Part shown: in pieces, positions 59,301 to 64,000 of the stretch
Layout of the letters: every line of letters begins with the position of its first letter
How positions within the stretch are numbered: the stretch's first letter is position 1
Assembly: GCA_023333565.1 (NCBI GenBank)
Contig: JAJKFH010001164.1
Coordinates: forward strand, 62,001 to 126,000
Length of the DNA stretch: 64,000 bases
Direction of reading: 5' to 3'
From: Puffinus mauretanicus
Lineage: Eukaryota > Chordata > Aves > Procellariiformes > Procellariidae
The notes under the pieces: model-generated
Database searches by the model: none
What the model was told of the DNA's origin: nothing
The model's input: only the letters and a program-made list of their open reading frames with translations
Made by a program: the position numbers and the translations under genes

Positions 59301-60600
59301 TGGTTTCATAACAGCCTTGAAGCTCCGGTCAGTTCTCCTGGGCGCCACAGCCTGTAAGCATGGATTTCACGAAAACTGCAAAAAATCCACCACTGTGTTC
59401 AAGCAAGACCCCTGACTGTGAATGCACCTCCACTGTGTAGTCAGGAGAACCATGAACAAGCTCCGGCCGCATCTGGAGCAAATTCACTCTGCCTGAAATA
59501 TCAACCAAGAGCCCGGTCAGCACAGTGTGGGGCCTGAGCTGGGGGATGCCAATATCTCTTGTGCTTCAGCTCCCTCTTTGCTCCTGCTTCACAGTAGGAT
59601 TATGAAGATGAAGAAAGTTATGAATCAAAGTAGCAACCATTGTGCTAGTTGTTAGGGCAATGAGTAGGTCTGTGGAAAACTGGTAAGGAATGACAAGTGA
59701 AGAAAAAGGAAACAAATGCACTAAAAAGGGTGGAAGAAAATACCATTAAAAGAAAACACCACTATCTAGTAGTAGTTATCATAGCTATTGCTACTCTAAA
59801 TGTAAGTTAAAAATTGAGAAGTATGGCCAGGTTGCTCACTTTTAATGGGCAGGCATTGAAAATGACATAAATAATAGTTGTACAGCTAAAAAAGTACCAT
59901 TTGTTTCACTTAGACTCTGAAAGCTGCTGTCTTCCATTCTGCAGGATCCAGGCATTCAAATTCCCAAAGAGTTAGTTAATAAATCAGTAGTACAAGAAAT
60001 GAAAGGAAAATCGTTGACCCTGCTGGGAAATGAGAAGGGCTTATGCACATCTTGGATCCATCATGTGGTTCCAACCTGGGCAGTTGGCCGGCAGGTAAGG
60101 ATCTGGAGGCTGGACAAGCTGCACATTGCACATACTCCAGTGACACACTACACCAGGACCCCAGTCCTCAAACACCTCCAAAAGGACAGTAAGATAATTC
60201 CTGCGAGCGCTCACATACGTCCTTGTATGTCTGAGGCCCAAAATCAGTAATTTGTAAGTGTTTGCTTTTAATCAGGCTGTGCCAGTGTGCACCTTAATTT
60301 AAGCCTTAAGTTATGAAGAGAAGCTATGTTAATATACAGAATAGTCGTTGCCAGAAAAATACACCGGCCAGTGTCTAAAAAAAAAGGTGAGGGGAAGACC
60401 TACATGCTGCAGAAATTCTTGGTTCATACTTCTCCCCTAATTACCAACTCAATGAGTGCCCCTTTGTTTTTCAGGTCACCCCCCAATTATATATTACATG
60501 TTTCCTTCGTTCCACAGCCTTTAATTCTTTTCCAGTGTTGCAGAATTAACTGGACGGGGTTCTTAATCTTGTCTCTACAAAGAACTTGTTGTAATTGCAA
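56361..60600. other. LRIT1-RGR intergenic region, distal part
   Basis: These 4.2 kb have no gene I recognise. The longest frame (56742-57500, plus) has no family resemblance. Cysteine-rich minus-strand frames at 58653-58931 may be chance or an old pseudogene. Confidence 0.6.
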
Positions 60601-60746
60601 AGAATGCTTTCATTTTGCTGGTGTCTGAAATACGATTTGCAGGAGAAGGGGGAGTGCGGGTTGATACTAGTCCCATCATTAATGACATTCTTGTGGGGAT
60701 TGTAGTGGTAGCAGTAAAAACCCCAAAGCTTTTATATAATAACAAG

Positions 60747-60763
60747 CATGTGTCTGCACGTGA
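60747..60763 (+). promoter_or_regulatory. Paired E-boxes in the RGR promoter (possible MITF/TFE sites)
   Basis: CATGTG at 60747-60752 and CACGTGA at 60757-60763 lie about 115-130 bp upstream of the RGR start codon. CACGTGA and CATGTG are MITF-type E-box cores, and MITF controls pigment-epithelium genes, where RGR is expressed. A TATA-like tataata at 60831-60837 lies between them and the start codon. Function is inferred from position and motif only. Confidence 0.4.
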
Positions 60764-60877
60764 GCTGCTCCTTTAAGAAGCCTTGGGCTAGTGGAAGAAG
60801 GGGGATCCGGAGGAAAGGCAGCCCTACAGCTATAATAGAGGGCAGAGGTTAAATCTGTTGGCATTTTTATCGCAAGT

Positions 60878-60956
60878 ATGGTCACTGCATACCCTCTCCC
60901 TGAAGGCTTCACTGAATTAGAGGTGTTTGCCATCGGCACTGCCCTGCTGGTAGAAG
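60878..60956 (+). CDS. RGR: RGR (retinal G protein-coupled receptor opsin), coding exon 1
   Basis: The ATG at 60878 starts MVTAYPLPEGFTELEVFAIG, then TALLVE, and the exon ends one base into the next codon at G|GTAAGC (79 nt, 26 codons plus one base). It matches the N-terminus and first-exon border of vertebrate RGR (PxGFxELEVxAxG, LLVE). RGR is a seven-helix opsin of retinal pigment epithelium and Muller glia that binds all-trans retinal and takes part in light-driven 11-cis-retinal regeneration. The later exons, including the Lys retinal site, are not in the window. RGR follows LRIT1 in human too. The exon is too short to appear as a large open frame. Confidence 0.92.
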
Positions 60957-63900
60957 GTAAGCTCAGTGCGGGACCTCGCAGCAATAAGATTTTTGCCCCC
61001 ATTATTCGTGGTGGGAGGGGGAAGGAAAATTGAAGCAAAGAGCAGCATTTGTGGTACGCTGATCCAGACCTGTCGTGGTTACTGTGGCTACATCACTAGC
61101 ACTTCTGGTGAGTAAATCAGGGTGAGCTGCAAGCTGTTTGCAGTGAAGATCTGCTCTGTGTACATAGCTGCCCTATGGCAGGGAAGTACTTGCTACTTAA
61201 CTTTCTTATGAAGAATTTGGGAGTAAGATTTTTTTGTTGACTTTTAAAGGCAATTTTATCTTCCTTGGGGGAAGGATGTTGAAATGACTGATGATCTCTC
61301 AACAAAATTGGGCTGCTTGTTTTGTGGGCTGTGACAGCCGTCTTATAATCGAAGATGATAGGTCCAAAATAGCCTGTTAACTGTTAGCATACCACCCAGA
61401 TTGCATTGGTAGCACTGCAATTAATGGCTGCTGGGTAAAAGTAACACACAGAAATATACGTGCATGAGATTCAAAAGCTCTCACAGTGTTAAGAAGCAAA
61501 ATTTGAGGTAGGAGACCATATTCATTTCATTTAGCTAACGTGGGTTTTTCTTCATGCACCTGCCACTTTGTTGAGAGACTGCAACAAAACTGTGAATTTG
61601 TTCCTACCCGGCAGCTAGTGAAGGACAGGCTTGTGGCTAGGATTATTTCAGTGTCAGTCACTGGCGTCTCTCCTGAGCAACATCCCAGTCAGGGCCGGGG
61701 ATCCCATCCCTGCAGAGTGCTGCTCAGCTGGGGATGCAGGGATCACGGGGCCCTACAGCAGAGCAGGAGAAGATGTAAGCACCATCAGAATGGGATAAAA
61801 ACTCATCAGCTCACCCACGAACGTGGAGCATGGGAGAAAGGAGGATGCTCGCCCTCTCCTTGCAGGCGAGCTCAGCTGGAAGGCAGCATTGTATCTGCCT
61901 GCAAAGGAAAGCTGGAAGAGCTGTGTCAGAAACTCTTCCTTGGAAGAGAGAGAGAGAAGAAAAAGCTTCTACTACTGGCCCAGGGGTGAGCTGCTGCCTA
62001 AACAGAGAGTTCAGGGCTAAACCTGGCCAACAGCCATCAAGCTATCTGCAGGGCCTGGCAGGTCCTGGCATGACTTTGCATTCCGTTACTGAGGGGTGAG
62101 AAGCGGCAGGAGGACCGGGACCCTGTCGGGTGCTGGCACAAAGTTCCTGCTGGGCGAACGGCTGGTCGTGGTACCACAGCCCTGCCAGCCCTCACCTGCC
62201 CGCCCACCCGCCTGTGCCCAGGGGCTGCAGCCTGCCAGGGACCTGCAGTTGTTGAAGTCCAAGCAAAGTACCTGCTGGTAACCTTCACTTAAAACTAGAT
62301 GTGGTCTGACACATTTATGTTTTACTAAACACAAGTATTTTCTATAGGGTTTTAGGCAGAATGTGCCCAGCAGATTGGCAATAATACTTTATCTTTGTCA
62401 TCTGACTTAGAAGATCAAACTAAATAATTAAAGATTAATTCATTTTCTCGAGACTCTTGAGAGAAAGGCAATGAAGACCTTTTTTTGCTGCAGCTTCTAA
62501 GTGCAGTTCGCAAAAAAGTGCTGGGGAGGAGGAAAACCTTGCATTCACTTTATTAACTGGACATATTTGCTGTTCTAAAGATGAAAATTCAAAGCTTTTT
62601 TTTTTTTAATTTAGTAAGTTCTCTATTTGTACACTCATGCTGGCCTTCAAGAAAGCACAGTGGGGTGAAGCCTGGAGCTTCCAAAAACAGGGGAAAGATA
62701 GAAAAAAGTTGATATAGTAATAACTTTTCAGCTCTACTCTAAATACGGTCACAACATACCTCTCCTAAAGGCTTGACTGCATTTGGGAGAGTTGGCAGCA
62801 GTTTTACCCTGTGGGTGGGAGGTAAGTTGGCAGGGAGGAGATAAGAACAGCAGATCTCGAATGGCTCCAAATATTTCTCCTGGAAATATTTTGTTATATG
62901 TTGTGTAATAAAAGATGCACATCAGCTGTTACTATGGTTATGCCATCAGCCATTAATGCAATTAAGTTAGGAGCAGGATTTCTGACTAGACAAAATCATC
63001 CATCTTATGTAACTGCAGAATTAAGACAATGAGCATAACTAACTACACTACTTTACAGAATTAGGGGATATGGATTTTTTTCTGCACTACATCATTTCTC
63101 TTTCCAAGAAGAACACAAAGAGAAAGACGTACTGCCTCTCATCTAACTGAGTCTTAGAGACGGGATGTTGAGTCAGAGCCTCGTCAGAGCTAAAATAATT
63201 CCGGTTGTCTTGAAAAGGACATTAAAGGACAAATTTGCTTGAGTTTAAACCAGTGAAGAATGGGTTTCAAGGTGGCACAGCTCCATGCTGGGTGAATAGC
63301 TGGGGTTGCCTGGATGCTCCTCTCTGAGGACCAACATTAACTTATTTTTTTAAATCTATCAGTGACTGCTTTTTATAATTAGATTATTCCTTTCCATGTA
63401 TAGTCTATTGACGAAGGGCAGTAATAAGATTGAGCTGGTGTGATTCAAGCACCGTCCAGGCTAACCTTAGACAGAAGCCCAAAGGGAGGCAGGTTAACTG
63501 AAACGCGGCTGAGGGATTTCTATGCTTAAACAAAAAAGAATGTTACAATTGCTGTTAAACGCAACCTGTTTCTCTACCAAAGACAGGCCTGGAGACGTGT
63601 GCACCAGCAGCATGTGCTGGCTGTCAGTCCCTCTGAAACTGCCTCCTCTGCATCTCCCTCGCCCTGACCCCCATGTCCCTTGATGGAGCCTAGCAATCAA
63701 GTTTCTCTATTGAAACAAAAGGCAGAATTACAAATAAGATTAAACCATCTCTGCTCCACATGAGTGGGCATATCCCTGATGCAGTTTGAAGCATTGGCTT
63801 CAGCTGTCACCTATAACTTCTCTCCTGAAAGTCTTTGTGCCTTGCACGCAGACTGTGACTGCTACAGATATATTCCCTGTGCATAAGTTTCCACAGTAAT

Positions 63901-64000
63901 TATTGGTCTCTCATTAAAGAAAACAGCAGTATCATTGTAGATATTTTCCATTTCCAGTTGAATCACGCCAAACAATTCTGTATTTCAGCCCTGCTTGGTT
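60957..64000 (+). other. RGR: RGR intron 1 (start)
   Basis: The last 3 kb should be RGR intron 1. I searched for exon 2 (the first-helix end and the ELRTP loop of the opsin) and did not see it, so it lies beyond 64000. Apart from the duplicated exon 1 region at 62480-62975, nothing else is recognised. Confidence 0.7.
62480..62975 (+). pseudogene. Decayed tandem copy of the RGR promoter and exon 1
   Basis: The sequence is collinear with 60610-61110. The exon-like core 62745-62821 matches RGR exon 1: cggtcacaacatacc against tggtcactgcatacc, then ctcctaaaggcttgactgca against ctccctgaaggcttcactga. It keeps the ggtaag donor. The start codon is ACG instead of ATG and the core is two bases shorter (77 against 79), so the frame is broken. 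Flanking anchors keep their spacing: ttttgctg (-262 against -265), caaagctttt (-154 against -153) and gttactatggtta (+193 against +200). It is best read as an ancient local duplication, with the second copy no longer coding. Divergence is high. Confidence 0.65.

Overview
The window looks like nuclear DNA from a bird. It has spliced vertebrate genes with moderate introns, few interspersed repeats, a CR1-type LINE tail, and a small endogenous-retrovirus-like element with a lysine-tRNA primer site. The gene order CDHR1 (+), LRIT2 (-), LRIT1 (-), RGR (+) matches the order I know from human 10q23. All four are retinal genes: CDHR1 is a photoreceptor outer-segment cadherin, LRIT1 and LRIT2 are LRR-Ig-FN3 membrane proteins of photoreceptors and their synapses, and RGR is the opsin of retinal pigment epithelium (RPE) and Muller glia.

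Layout. Positions 1-16830 hold the 3' half of CDHR1: five canonical coding exons at 2085-2249, 4399-4466, 7061-7289, 8227-8481 and 16279-16830, which join in one frame for 422 codons plus stop. The last intron also carries an open, correctly phased alternative terminal exon (15349-15561). It encodes a second transmembrane segment with a short basic tail, recognisably related to the canonical one. Positions 16831-21792 are the convergent 3' regions of CDHR1 and LRIT2. LRIT2 is complete on the minus strand (three exons, 25398 down to 21793, 567 aa). LRIT1 is complete on the minus strand (four exons, 44202 down to 33630, 626 aa). Positions 44203-60600 are a coding-poor stretch with a CR1 tail flanked by AT microsatellites (about 50.9-51.15 kb) and a short LTR element (54856-56360). 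The first coding exon of RGR is at 60878-60956; its later exons are outside the window.

The main findings are the duplicated, diverged alternative transmembrane exon of CDHR1 and a decayed tandem duplication of the RGR promoter and first exon about 1.87 kb downstream of the real one. Others are the miniature LTR element with a duplicated polypurine tract and internal tandem repeats, and the different exon structures of the LRIT2/LRIT1 paralogues. All gene models were built by eye from reading frames, splice consensus and remembered family sequence features. No alignment or database search was run.
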